Shown piece after piece: positions 50,301-61,430 of a stretch of DNA of 64,000 bases. The stretch is from Trichobilharzia szidati. Taxonomy: Eukaryota; Platyhelminthes; Trematoda; Strigeidida; Schistosomatidae. How positions within the stretch are numbered: position 1 is the first letter of the stretch; each line of letters opens with the position of its first letter. The position numbers and the translations under genes were made by a program. The stretch is taken from assembly GCA_944472155.2 (NCBI GenBank), contig OX235279.1:134202920-134266919 (forward strand), read 5' to 3'. Under the pieces are notes generated by a model. It made no database searches. It saw nothing but the letters and a program-made list of their open reading frames with translations, and was not told the origin of the DNA.

Positions 50301-53300
50301 TTCAGAGTTAACTAGCACCAGCTCTTCTTCACTGGGAATATTTGTAATATCAGTACAACAAACTGCTATCTGACCTGAGTATGACAGCAATCCGCCGCCG
50401 AAACAACCAGACATTAAACATGCCAGAATTAAAAAGTTTATATTCAGTTCGAGCAAAATTACAAAGGCTAAAAGTAGAACAGCAAAGAATCTCTTTTTAC
50501 GATCTGAATTAAAATGACCAACTGAGCATAAGGTGGCTTGCACAGTGTCCATAACGTAGACAAAATAAAAATAAATACACTGGTGACAAACTACAGATAA
50601 GAGTTGTCTCTACACTACATAGCTCATTGTTTTATGTCAGCCTATGAACAAGTAATTGGAAAATTTATTTGACCGTTTGCCTTAACTCAAATTTCTAATT
50701 ATGGTTACAAAATAGGCTAACAAACAATCGGTGAGAAACTACCTTCGGAATTTAAAATTAAACACGAATTGTTTTAGATATTAACATAATTTCTCGAAAC
50801 TACACTTTCTGAAGGCGTTAGCTGAAATTCGTTAAAATACTGGTTACAAAGTGCTAGAGTTTTATAAACCTATTTTATGTACATTTCAATTCAAATCAAT
50901 ACTATAATTATTAATTTAGAAAAGTGATCAGACTAATAATTAACAGAAATGTGTTTACTTTCACTGTTACATGTATGTGTATACATTTCTCGTATTTTAA
51001 CACGGTAACACTCAAAAAAGTCACAATATCATACAATAATAATAATAAAAATAATACTTCATGAATAAATCGTTAGGGAATATTATACGATGACAGTTAT
51101 CACCTTGTTGATTAACTTATGAAGTCAGAAAATTGCTGACTTTAGTCTGGCTTAACCTTGAAAAAGTTGGACTAAATTAAATAAATTATGACAAAGATAA
51201 TAAATCCACTGGAATCCTATGGTATAATTTTAGTCTTGTCAAATTTCTTACTAAATAATAAAAAATAAAAGTTTACTAGTAGATAATACTAGATAGCAGG
51301 GGGGAAACTATGCCACATGAAGAGCCGTAAAATAATACTGAAGTGCTTAGCCAAGGAAGACTGTTTCATTAGGTGTTAAATACATCTGTATTGAAGAGCA
51401 AGTTGACACCAAAGAAGAAATTACGTAGAAAATCACTAAAAGCAACATTATTACATATTTCTCACTGAAAAGAAACAACAACAGTCTTACATGAGATTAT
51501 TACATTCGAGGTTAAACCGATAAATAAAACTCCCATTGCTAGACGTCGACCATAATGATCAGAGAGAGAACTAATGATAAATGATGACACGATTCCGGGG
51601 AGCAATAGAGCAATGTTCAATAGTGGAACAAAATGTGCTGTCTTCTTTTGAACTTCATCTCTCAGTTCCTTATCTGGATCAGGAAGGGATCTAAATGCCG
51701 AAAGATTATGTAATTTTAAACAATAGAACTATTGAGGAATAAAATTAAAACAGAAAATATATTTGCAAATATCCCCAGTCAATTCTGAAGTGCGGAACTA
51801 CGATGTTAAGCACAACAAAAGTAAACAATAAAAAGAAAGGTTTATATTAACTGGTTAGTTACAACTCAGTTGCTCATAGAAACAATCTCGTACAGCCGAG
51901 GGTGGGTAGACTTCAGCCTTCCTCTCGAAGTGCCGTGATGTGGTCACGTCTTCATAACCTCTGCTAGGTGAGTCCTATTCACTGCCTTCAAGCGGGTGAT
52001 GTTCCTCACGAAATTGAAAGAGCGAATGCGGACGAGACCGGTGGACATGCAGGTCTCCCTAAGAGAGCTGTAAAACCTTGATTCCAAACCTGAGGTTTAC
52101 ATGAACACAAGAATCTGAAAAGATCGAATGGCATATGAACCAATTTCGGTCAGCGGTAACCATGGAACGTAGCTCCTGACGCTGCTCCACTGCCTTGTGG
52201 ATTAGATTTCGAGTCAAGGACTCGAGGGTGGTTCCTTAAGACAACAAACTGCTTTGGTCTGGGTGTCTGGGCAGCATCCCTGGCCGCTCATAAACTATGA
52301 GATTTTATGTGATGCACCTCTTCATGCCCATCATGTATCAAGTATTGTGATATAACAAGGATGCAGTTACCCGGAATATATCTTCCACGTACGAGGCTAC
52401 CAGCCATACTACTGATACTAATAAGTCGCCCAGGATACAATATGCGCAGACATTCGAACTTAAGAGCTACTGATTAGTCAGCCACCTCTCCACGATTTAT
52501 GTTAATTGCCATTTTTTGGATTTAAGGGCAGTCCATTCTTATTACACAAACGAAAGTCTTATTTCTTTTTCATAATTACCAAAATCTTATTAGAAGGATT
52601 AATAAAAGAGTAGAATTTCATACATTTGGTTCCCTTGATAAATTTCGATAGAGAAAGAAAGACCAGATTTGTAGTATAAAATGATATCATTCTATTTCAC
52701 AGGTTCTCATCAGCTGCAAACTACCTGAAATTACAATGGTTATAAATAGTAACATTTCATACTTCATTGTTTGAAAGGTAATAGAGAAAACATTATAAGA
52801 TGAACACATCCGGAATATAAGGATTAAAATTTATAGTTTAAGTTATCATCAATTTATATACTATCAAACTATGAAAAAAGAAAAAAGGGGGGGTGAGAGA
52901 AGACAGAGAACAGAAAAATCTAATCAAGTGTCAACATGGCGACTGAACAAGGTCAAAGTTCATCAATTTGAAAACTTGCTTAGTGAGTTGAGCTCACTAG
53001 TGTGTATGAGTAATCAGTGTAATGAAAGTAATATGGTAACAAAGGGAGTGAGAGATTGACTACACTCTCTCTCTTTCTGTGTGCATAAATTTGGTCTGAG
53101 ACGTTTTATTGCAGTTGCTTCAGCAAATCGTAGTAGATTCGCTGTCCTTTGTATGTTTAATATTTTGAAGGATTTGGAAATCTTGACAAAATGGCCAGTA
53201 TCCACGAGGTGTCTGGTAATTGCACTATGTAAATATCTGCTTCCTTTTAAGCATAAGTTTCTCAGAATATGCTCTGAAAACCGGATAGAAGCCCTTCTTT

Positions 53301-56300
53301 CTGTCCTTCCAATGTATTTGCTGCCGCAGGTGCACGTAAATTTATAAATGCAGTTGGAGGTAACATCAGCAGGGTACTTATTCAGTTTTGATTGGCTTAT
53401 AGAGCACGTAGTACTGTATAATGTCACCAGATTGGCTGCAGGGAAGCATCTCTTTATTGTTCTTTTCATCCTCTTTTCAATCTTTTTCGATACTGTTTCT
53501 CCTTTGTATGGGAGGCAAATGAACACTTTCTTCGTTTAAACTGTTGGATACTTCTCTTTCTCACCTCTTTCTTTGTTGTACTTTAGGATAAATCCTTTTG
53601 GATACCCGTTTTCCTTAAGGTATTTTTCAACAAAGCTTAATTCTTCTTCTACCTTGTTGGGTGAACAACTTCCTGGCCCTGTCGTACAGTGTCCTTACTA
53701 AACCCCGCTTATAGCTCATAGGGCAGAAGCTGTTGTAGTGAAGGTATTGTCCGGTCCAAGTTTCTTTGCTGTAGATGGACTTTTCGACCGTTCCATCGTT
53801 TCTTCTTTTTACATTTAGGTCCAAGAAATTGAACTCATCGTTGTGTTTAGAATTTGAACACTGTGATAAGATACAAATCCATATTAGGTATTTTTTAATA
53901 TAACACAGTGATACAGTGTTAACCGGATGTCCAGTTATTAACGACTTGATTTCAAGTCGTCAAGTCATCGAGTTTACAATTATGATAACAATCTCCTAAC
54001 AACCTTTCATCTTATTGATTAAGTAGGGGAATGTTTCTACATTTCATCATCCCCAAACCTTATTATTCGTATAGCATACAGGCTAAATCAATTTATTTCC
54101 ACACATTAAAAGTGACCATTCTATCCAACGAAACCACAGAAAATATAAAGCAGAATGACCAAACCAATACTACATGTATTTAAAAACTTTCGGCATGCAA
54201 GAGTACATATATGTTTATATCCTGGATACATACATGAAAATACAAAATATTCTAGATAAAAAAACGAGATAACACATACTTATTTTCTGTGGGTGGTTCA
54301 TAAGGCAAACCTGCATCCGTCAGAAATCTAAAAAGCAAACAAACGCAAAATAACTATGAAACAACTGCAGAACTTCACACTGGATATTTTGTTCACTAAA
54401 TTAAAAAATGTTACACACTTCACTACTTTCGTTCAAAATAAAGAAAACTTTCAGTAACATAAATCTGAATTGAAACTTTCAGCATATTAAAGAACTTATG
54501 CAGTGACTACCTTTTTGTACATAGACTTTTACAAACAACTCTCAGTACTTTTATGTGACCAAAAACTATTATAGTAACAAAAACAACAGAAGAGTATATT
54601 TTATGTGGTTAAGTTCAACTCATGATTATATGCAGCATACATATCCTAGTAAGATGTCGGCAATTGGAAATGGGTTGATAACACTAACCAACTCCTTTAA
54701 TACGTGCTACTAACAATGACAACTCATATTTTCAAGTGACAGACGAGTCCAATCATTCAGGTTTACAACTTTTTGACCAACAAATACTTAAGTAGGCCAC
54801 CAAATGTCTACCGTAGCACATACTTCCCTAGAACAAACTTTTGAAATCTACGTTTGAAACAACGTGGAATACGTGTATCCTGTAGGACTGTTTTACACTA
54901 TGTAGGAAGGGGGACTTGGGACTTATACACAACTTTAACGAAAAATGTAAACATAAACGCAATGAAAATTTCATCCACGTGTACATCGAGAGTGAAGCCT
55001 TATCGTTAAAATAGACATGAAAATGATATGCAGTGATATAATTTACAATTTTCAGTAAGAACAGTCAGAGAAATATATATCTTGTAGCCTGGCTTCTTAC
55101 TTATTTGGAGTGAATAAGCTTAACGCGTGTGTCTACAATACAAATAAAGGCAACAAATGAAGAACTCTAAAAGATGAATGTTCGTAAATCAGGAGAGAAG
55201 GAAAATCGTTAGGCGTTTTCCGACACTTCATATTCGATAGTTAACTTCTTATTGCCGAACATGAGAAAATCAACACTAATTTAATCAGGGGGTCACCCGT
55301 GAATTGAGTGTTGGTACTGTAGCGGTAAATAATTCCCCAAAATTATTAACCACAGCGATCATCACTCAACATTGGATGCTGACCATCACTGTTTAAGTCG
55401 ACTTGTTTAGCTGAAGGCTTACGGTCAAGCATCCCCGCCATTTGGTGCTTCGTCGTGTCACGTGCGTGCACGATTACTAGCTAGCTAAGCATTCATTCCT
55501 ACCCGCGATTTGGTCCCAAAATATATATCGTATTTGGACGACAAAATCTGGTCTTTTGCTTTACCATTTGGTACTCGAAGAACGAACACTATAGTGGTTG
55601 TTGGTATAAGATCTTGCGTTAGTATAATCCGTACAACTCGCGAACGTCGATACCGTCAGTCTCAAAACTGGTGAGCCCTACCACGAACTACATCTTCAAT
55701 TCACACGCAGATAATCCCGGTGAGTTCGTTCCTTTTTGTGTTTATTCTTGTACTATATTGTTATCGGCATACTTTTCGTCATGAGTGATCATAGCCCCAA
55801 GGTTATTCAGATTCGCTCAACCGCCAAAACAATTCAGCTAGTACCATTTTGGCCAGATAATGCTGAAACGTGGTTTCAGATTGCTGAGTCCGATTTTTGT
55901 GAACATGGCATAACTGATCAACGTTCACAGTTCCTTGCAGTTATTCACGCCCTACCGCGGGAATTCAGCAAGTGCGTAACTCTGCAGATGTCGGTAAGTA
56001 ACTCGTACGAGTTGCTAAAAGCATCCATCCTCAAGAGAAACGTTCTCACAGATCAGCAACGTCTGGATGAGTTATTTCGTAACATCGAGTTAGGAGATCA
56101 GTCAGCCGTGAGCATGCTGGCAAGAATGAAAGAGATCATTGGCCAAAGTCAGTTCGATGAAGGACTGTTTAGAGAACTATTTTTATCCAAACTGCCACAG
56201 TCAGTTCAGACTGTACTTGTGACACTTCAGGGTGTTCTCATAGATGATTTAGCTGTCTCTGCAGATAGAATTCTAGAGATAACGAAACGGCCAATCACCG

Positions 56301-58918
56301 AAGTATACTCTGTTACCGAACAGACTTCGAAGAAGGATTCTGCAATGATAGAGTTAATCAACTCCGTCCAGCAGATGCTTAGGTCAAACAAGCCTAGCAA
56401 TTCCTCAAACCGTCGTTCTAGATCCCCTCAACGGCAAAACGCACGTGGACGATCTAAGTCCAACACACGTTCTCTCAAAAATCCTGACTGGTGTTGGTAT
56501 CACAACACCTATGGCAAGGAAGCGAAATGTTGTCGAAAACCTTGTGATTTCGGCAAAGCCTCCAAGTCTGTGGGAAACTATCCCGCCGGCACGCGTTAGC
56601 GGCAACCGTCGCCGGTGGCACTAGCCGCTTACTTTACATCCATGATGTAATTAGCCAGACTAGATATCTAGTCGACACAGGCGCCGAAGTCAGCGTCCTT
56701 CCTGCTACAGCAGCAGATCGACAGAAGGATCCTAACTTCAACCTACAGGCTGCAAATGGAAAACCAATTGCAACCTATGGTCGGAAATACGTCTATCTGA
56801 ACGTAGGTTTACGCAAACCTATTCAGTGGATTTTCCTAATCGCTGACGTCACAATGCCCATCATTGGCACGGACCTACTTAATCATCATGATTTGCTCGT
56901 AGACGTCCGCCGTAAACGATTAATTGACAACACTACTAGTTTGTCTATCAAAGGCATAACTTACAGTGGCCCCAGCTTGTCAATCGTTAAGATGAAAGCA
57001 ATCCTCGATCCAACTTTTCAACCGATTGTTGACAAATATCCGGAACTGAATTGCCCATCTAACGATCTCCCGTGCATAACCAGCAATGTTATGCACCATA
57101 TCATAACCTCAGGACAGCCCGTGACATCTAAAGCACGACGACTGGCCCCTGACAAACTGAGAATTGCCAGAAACGAATTCGATCATATGCTCACCCTTGG
57201 CATCATTCGGCCATCGAATAGTCCATGGGCATCCCCGTTGCATATGGTACCGAAAAAGGATAGCAACGATTGGCGACCCACTGGTGATTACCGGCGAGTG
57301 AACGCCAAAACAACTCCTGATTGCTACCCTTTGCCTCACATACACGACTTGACGGCAACATTATCTGGAGCATCTATATTCTCCAAAATCGACTTGGTTA
57401 AAGCATATAACCAAATCCCGATGGCAACGGAAGATATTCCGAAAACGGCTATCATCACGCCTTTCGGACTTTTTGAATTCCTACGTATGCCATTCGGCCT
57501 CCGGAATGCGGCCCAAACATTCCAACGCTTCATCAACGAAGTATTTCGCGGTCTCGACTTTGTATACGCATACTTAGACGACTGCCTCATTGCCAGTCCA
57601 GATAAGGAAACTCACCTTAGACACTTGGACTTGGCATTTGAAAGGTTACGCCAACATGGTGTTACCATCAATATACAGAAGTGTCAGATAGGCGTTGACT
57701 CACTCGATTTTCTGAGTCACACTATTGACTGTCAGGGCATTCGCCCACTGGCTACTTCGGTCGATCACTCTAAAAAAACGCGTTCTGGACGTCACGTTAG
57801 ATTCCCAGAATACCTTCACACCTATCTCACATAACTGAGTGACACATCAATTCTTTTTATGTTGCATCATTTAACACAAGTAAATGATATTTTTCCTATA
57901 ACCGTACATAAAATTAAATTAGATGTATATTTTTTTTTCCCGATATTTTGAACTTTACATTATTTTACTGTATAGTAGATGCATGTCATATTTTTTTTTT
58001 GGTAAAAAAACGCTTATTTGGTACATTTTTCTTGACAAGGTTCTCAGCATTCTTGTTTTCTTTTCCAGGTGCAACGGGCACTGGACAGGAAACAAACGAA
58101 GCACGGGATCCAACGAACAACATTGAGGAAGCTATGTACAGACACCCTATTAGCATAGGCAGACAGACCAGCAGGCTCTCGATCAAGCCGCTCGGAAGAT
58201 TTTTTTCACCCATCAGGGAACCATCGAGATTTTTTTACTTCCGGCTGGTCATGTCTTAGGGTCCTCACAAACCCACTAGGGGGGGAGTGAGCTGTAGCGG
58301 TAAATAATTCCCCAAAATTATTAACCACAGCAATCATCACTCAACATTGGATGCTGACCATCACTGTTTAAGTCGACTTGTTTAGCTGAAGGCTTACGGT
58401 CAAGCATCCCCGCCATTTGGTGCTTCGTCGTGTCACGTGCGTGCACGATTACTAGCTAGCTAAGCATTCATTCCTACCCGCGATTTGGTCCCAAAATATA
58501 TATCGTATTTGGACGACAAAATCTGGTCTTTTGCTTTACCATTTGGTACTCGAAGAACGAACACTATAGTGGTTGTTGGTATAAGATCTTGCGTTAGTAT
58601 AATCCGTACAACTCGCGAACATCGATACCCGCAGCCCCTAAAGTACCATTTAGTTTGATGATTAAAATGTACACGACTGAAAATCAAAGCTCGGTAAACA
58701 CCAAATATGAGATATTTTGACAGGAGACAGGTAAAATAAATGACATTCAAATGCAATGAGGATTAAGCAGTATAATAGAACTAATACATTAAATGTATAT
58801 AACTTTACCTATAGTAAGTGAACTGATTCGAAAGAAACTGAAAGCCTGGCGACCACAAATGGACAAATATAGACAAGATCATTAACTTGACTGCAATCTT
58901 TGTTTCGGGCTTCAACAT
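37089..58918 (-). CDS. MFS transporter, SLC46-like (gene 2), complete 9-exon model
   Basis: Membrane transporter assembled from exons 58809-58918 (ATG at 58918-58916), 54280-54327, 51491-51690, 50204-50467, 49275-49540, 45991-46139, 45543-45889, 38069-38225 and 37089-37167 (TAA at 37091-37089). The total is 1620 nt, 539 residues, with all phases consistent and GT-AG borders. Segment 1 ends SNQFTYYR. Exon 3 has the MFS motif SDHYGRRLA. Exon 4 has FGGGLLS. Exon 6 has LMGPPFNW near segment 7. Exon 7 is a long polar loop plus segments 8-10. Exon 8 has segments 11-12. The tail ends VVEVGE. Introns hold a Gypsy element (intron 1), PLEs and hammerhead SINEs. A tttattttag acceptor lies just upstream of the first exon (58964), possibly a trans-splice site. 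MFS is firm; the substrate is unknown. Confidence 0.88.
38306..38334. repeat. (TA)n microsatellite
   Basis: Pure TA run immediately upstream (gene sense) of exon 8 of gene 2, within the intron. Confidence 0.95.
39170..39405 (-). mobile_element. tRNA-headed SINE with RTE-like tail
   Basis: Third member of the family at 8520 and 13114, on the minus strand. Box B reads gatcgaaccccgg (39343-39355) on the plus strand, and the tail is 'ttccttcacgttccccagtgg'. I see no clear target duplication, so this copy is probably older. Confidence 0.85.
39890..39970. repeat. Short dispersed repeat (three copies)
   Basis: A motif around 'cagttcaacttgccacactcc' (39925-39945) recurs at 41809-41829 and, inverted, at 48563-48600. 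Copies keep the surrounding 60-70 bp only loosely. Probably the edge of an unclassified transposable element. Confidence 0.5.
40060..40445. repeat. Unclassified dispersed repeat
   Basis: The segment with 'cacaacttcgtcgattgatt' (40389-40408) and 'atgcgtaacacatgtcctaac' matches 26270-26345 (and the duplicate at 31346-31421) with 'cacaacctcgtcgattgact'. GC content is higher than the surroundings. No open frame of note. Confidence 0.5.
42300..42915 (+). pseudogene. LINE 3' end (C-terminal ORF and 3' UTR)
   Basis: The plus strand reads as the end of a [15 protein letters not shown](R)MP, then [13 protein letters not shown], then [15 protein letters not shown], followed by a 3' UTR with 'ttgtaccaggctttgtgtttt' and a T-rich end near 42915. 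Several frameshifts. The family looks the same as the element at 33680-36850, but the two pieces are separated by exons 8 and 9 of gene 2, so they are probably separate insertions. Confidence 0.65.
43400..44240 (+). pseudogene. RTE LINE endonuclease remnant
   Basis: Degenerate plus-strand frames recall the RTE endonuclease: ELLGI then stop near 43426, [13 protein letters not shown] near 43750, and [11 protein letters not shown] near 43850 in place of GGT.F.H.DIH. Stops and frameshifts throughout. It sits in gene 2, intron 7. Confidence 0.65.
44755..44865 (-). mobile_element. tRNA-like SINE head
   Basis: The minus strand contains ggttcgaatctcac (box B, 44796-44809) and a box A-like ggttcattgtca (44842-44853) in a cloverleaf-sized span. 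A real tRNA is unlikely because the anticodon arm is not clean and many related repeats surround it. Confidence 0.5.
44908..45295. mobile_element. Hammerhead SINE, inverted pair (same subfamily as 16798)
   Basis: The minus-strand arm covers 44908-45118, with a hammerhead whose core reads CTAACGA (G5 to A, probably dead). The plus-strand tRNA-like part (box B gagttcgaatccc near 45163-45175) and an intact hammerhead follow (45211-45255), ending 'ccatgtgatatc' near 45292. Arms 45029-45118 and 45204-45292 are mutually complementary. The flank 44908-45015 is the same element sequence found downstream of the 16798 copy. Confidence 0.8.
45211..45255 (+). ncRNA. Type I hammerhead ribozyme, intact core
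   Basis: Helix I is GCCTTG/CAAGGC (45211-45216, 45250-45255). The core box is CTGACGA (45217-45223). Helix II is GTGC/GCAC with loop CATCCA. Then GAAA (45238-45241), helix III ACCTAGGT (45241-45248) and cleavage base C at 45249. Compared with 16929 it differs only at the variable core position 7 and in the helix II loop, so both catalytic core and helices are conserved. Confidence 0.88.
47352..48474. mobile_element. PLE fold-back: 363-bp inverted arms around a 397-bp spacer
   Basis: Arms 47352-47714 and 48112-48474 are near-perfect reverse complements. Each encodes the same PLE C-terminal stretch ([50 protein letters not shown]) and ends in the terminal motif gaaacgtcatccagtaa. The left arm is on the minus strand and continues into more PLE coding sequence in the spacer ([18 protein letters not shown]). 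The right arm is a truncated inverted copy. GIY-YIG catalytic motifs are missing. Located in gene 2, intron 5. Confidence 0.85.
51880..52500 (-). mobile_element. Probable retroposon, tRNA-like head on minus strand
   Basis: A GC-richer block in an AT-rich intron, with sharp changes at both ends. Its minus-strand 5' end has ggtggctgactaatcag (52479-52495) and agttcgaatgtc (52453-52464), which look like pol III boxes A and B. The body has no open frame. Classification is tentative. It lies in intron 2 of gene 2. Confidence 0.4.
52610..53870 (-). mobile_element. Penelope-like element: RT C-terminus, GIY-YIG, terminal repeat
   Basis: In minus-strand order: an RT C-terminal stretch (53824-53627; [34 protein letters not shown]), a frameshift, then a 170-residue frame (53526-53014) with the GIY-YIG nuclease. 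That frame has [24 protein letters not shown] and the C-terminal [16 protein letters not shown]. Then come a 3' UTR and a terminal segment (52860-52615) shared with 3538-3757. The terminal segment, on the minus strand, has CTGATGA (52713-52707), GAAA (52698-52695) and an 8-bp helix III hairpin (52695-52677), a hammerhead-like layout with a poor helix II. The 5' RT is missing. Confidence 0.85.
55318..55658 (+). repeat. 5' LTR of the Gypsy element
   Basis: Starts TGTAGCGG. Clear identity with 58293-58633 runs to 'cgatacc' near 55654; weaker similarity reaches 55667. Differences noticed within the shared part: g/a in 'cacagcgatc' and g/a in 'cgaacgtcg'. Confidence 0.92.
55781..56599 (+). CDS. 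gag: Gypsy gag polyprotein
   Basis: Structural protein of the retrotransposon particle. The frame opens at 55736, but the second Met at 55781 ([14 protein letters not shown]) is the more gag-like start, giving 272 residues. The capsid-type N-terminus has [18 protein letters not shown] and the region [10 protein letters not shown]. The C-terminus is basic and Arg/Ser-rich and ends in a Cys/His box [18 protein letters not shown], the unusual knuckle of flatworm CsRn1-like elements. The frame is intact. Pol follows in the -1 frame, so expression would need a frameshift near 56580-56599. Confidence 0.85.
   Translation: MSDHSPKVIQIRSTAKTIQLVPFWPDNAETWFQIAESDFCEHGITDQRSQFLAVIHALPREFSKCVTLQMSVSNSYELLKASILKRNVLTDQQRLDELFRNIELGDQSAVSMLARMKEIIGQSQFDEGLFRELFLSKLPQSVQTVLVTLQGVLIDDLAVSADRILEITKRPITEVYSVTEQTSKKDSAMIELINSVQQMLRSNKPSNSSNRRSRSPQRQNARGRSKSNTRSLKNPDWCWYHNTYGKEAKCCRKPCDFGKASKSVGNYPAGTR
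56596..57834 (+). pseudogene. pol: Gypsy pol: protease and RT, internal deletion
   Basis: Open in the frame that is -1 to gag. Aspartic protease: [13 protein letters not shown] near 56668-56706 with IIGTDLL near 56857. [53 protein letters not shown] and the catalytic YLDD box near 57568-57580. After [10 protein letters not shown] (about 57765) the frame jumps to [15 protein letters not shown], a pol C-terminal signature, then TAA. RNase H and integrase are therefore deleted without breaking the frame. It cannot transpose autonomously. Confidence 0.85.
58293..58633 (+). repeat. 3' LTR of the Gypsy element
   Basis: Preceded by the purine tract actagggggggagtgagc. Ends within 'cgatacccgcag' near 58633, or 58642 if the GTAC at 58643-58646 is the target duplication. 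Lies about 165 bp from exon 1 of gene 2. Confidence 0.92.
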
Positions 58919-58969
58919 TGTCAGTGCGTATTACTTGTAATATAACTTCAGTCAAACTAGCCTAAAATA

Positions 58970-61430
58970 AAGTAAAAGAATCATATATAAATTATCGCAA
59001 TTACTATACTACAAAAATATTCCGTAAGACCTAAGAAACAACATAGGGTCTGTACAAATTGCATATCCATCAATAAGACTACGCGACACTGAAAATGAAA
59101 GTATAGAAGACCGAAAATTTGAACAATCACATCAGAGATGGTATTAACTAGGGAAAAAGATTGAAATAAAGATAAAATTACGTGACATGCGATTCATCTT
59201 ATCATACAAAACTTCTGTTTCCGAGCTCCCGTTACGACTTAGATGCCACTGAACTTTAATTCTGTGTTACCACATGTGAACAATTTTGGCTGTAACGAGA
59301 TAAAGTACTATTTTTCCTCAGATTACCTAGTCTTTTAAGCAGCAACAATTGCAGTTTCGTGCTAAACTCATTATGCTAGGATTAAACGTCACTGAAGAAT
59401 AAGTGAGTTAGGTTGTTTTTAGAGATTTTATAAAAAGGCTAGCCGTATGTAACCCATACTCTAGCTATACCAACCGATGATTAGCTTCTGCTCACAAGGA
59501 ACTACGTCTAGTTTCATTACTGCTGACGATACTACTCAGCCAACTGGGATAAATGGTTAAAAACTACCCGCATATTTTCTACTTTCAATGATATCTCAAC
59601 AGTATTGGAGGAGTGGTAGAACCAGTACAAAATGTACACATTAACTGACTGGTAGTCAAACACTGTTGGCGATAACACCATTTGACAATTACCAAAAGAA
59701 TATTTTGTTGTGAGTTCGTGAACAGTCAGTGCATTAGGACTGAGGCAACTCTTCACGTTTACTACCCATCACCATAAGGGCTTCGTTAATCTCCATTCGG
59801 TTTTTCTCTAGTGTACCAGTAGAAATCTTTCACATTTTTCCACATAATCTGTGCTTTTTCAAATAGTACAAAATCGTAAGTTGCTGATTGCGTAAGACGA
59901 TTGAAAGCTCCCACCGCATGAGTCACTTTCCAATCCCAAAAATTTCTGTTGCATTCTACAGCATCCCTAGCTAGATATCACTATCTCACATAAAACAATT
60001 CACTGGAAAAGGTTACAACCTCCTTATTAATGTGAAATACTTCACTACCTGCTATGTTACAGCGCTTCCAAGTTCAAAAAACATCGCAAAGATTTAGTAT
60101 CCACCCTAAGTGAAGTATGAATCTATCTTTCTCTCGATAGAGCGTACGACAGTCTATGGACAGCAAAAGGAGACGAACTTTAAAAAATTCTACATTTATT
60201 ACAACCTATTCTTCGATAATGCCTTTTCATGGTAAATGAAGATTTTATCTACTCTCTGTGTTCTGAAGTAACGCTAGTCCGTGCTTAATATGTCCCGTGA
60301 GGGCTGGGACAACGCTGATAAGCAAACCCAATAGGTTCTGATCTACTCCTAAAAATGCCTGGAAAAAGAACACGATGCCGAGTTAGTGCCAGTCGTGCTT
60401 CAAACCAGCACTGAGTTCTAGTCTGTGCCGTTAAAGAATCTATTTCAGAACAGATTCAGAATTTACTCACAATGGAATGCTAGAATTATTTCAGAATTAG
60501 TGATATTTAATTCAGCATTATAGTAAGCTTGGGTACAGATGTAATAGATAACTATAAACCCCTATACCTCCAATATCCCAGTTCCAATCTAGGCCACGTG
60601 TAATTCACCGAATAATATGACACAGAAACGCAGCAAATTTCCCAATACTCACTAAAAGTGGATCTACTGAAAGACTCAAATTCGTGACAAACGCCCTGAC
60701 CTTGAGGCACACAAACAATAAGCCGAGATAAATTACTATTTCTATAACGCAGACTTTCCAGGTTATGTAAGTGGATGGCAGTCCTGACAAGAATTTGGCG
60801 ATAATTCCTCAGCATTGACTACTTCCAAACTTTATTATTATATAAGGGAAACTTAATTTCCTAGTCATTTGTAACAAATACAGACATAAATTATAAAAAA
60901 TCCTTTTGCTCCTACCGTCTACAAGTCTGTTCAGTTTCTTGTCAAGATCCTACCTCATGAGTCATACAGAAATCCGTCAGACATCTTGAAGGTCAGTTCG
61001 TCCTAAAGGTTCCAATCTTCCAGATATTTTAATTCACTTCTCACTGAAATATCACTTATCTACCTCACCATAATCTTTTTATTTACGTACTATTGTGCTC
61101 TATTTTATCTTAACTGCCTACGCCTTTATTAAAGCTAAAAATTACTTTTTGTTCATGTTTTTTGCTTGCTCAAAGTCTGGTTGCTTCGATGAAAAACACC
61201 AAAACAAAGCTATATGTTTTCATTGGAAACGTCATGGTTTCCATGATATTACCAACACGGTTAGCATTAAGCATTGCAAATGTATACTAATATTTCGAAG
61301 ACTCTATAGCCTCTTGCCGTATATATCTTGTAGGTGTACTTTCAATGACGTATTATCTATAATTGTATTTTATGCTATTTCGCAGTTTCTCAGGACGTTG
61401 TTCTCCTCTTGAAATAGCTTTTAACTGAGT
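58970..61430. other. No recognisable feature
   Basis: AT-rich sequence upstream of gene 2. I see no further MFS exon, no repeat family shared with the rest of the window, and only short frames without codon or motif support. Confidence 0.5.

Larger units (their letters stand above)
55318..58642 (+). mobile_element. Ty3/Gypsy element, CsRn1-like, with collapsed pol
   Basis: LTR retrotransposon inserted in intron 1 of gene 2, antisense to it. Order: LTR, primer site TGGTGAGCCC (55669-55678; close to the tRNA-Trp complement used by the CsRn1 group), gag, protease, partial RT, purine tract aggggggga (58279-58287), LTR. RNase H and the integrase core are absent. The protease-RT frame continues directly into a typical pol C-terminus. 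The LTRs are nearly identical, so insertion or conversion is recent. GTAC flanks both sides if the LTRs are taken as 350 bp, a plausible 4-bp target duplication. Confidence 0.9.

Noticed and set aside
60552..60815. 87-residue minus-strand frame
   Set aside because: No motif, no neighbouring support and a composition like random AT-rich sequence.
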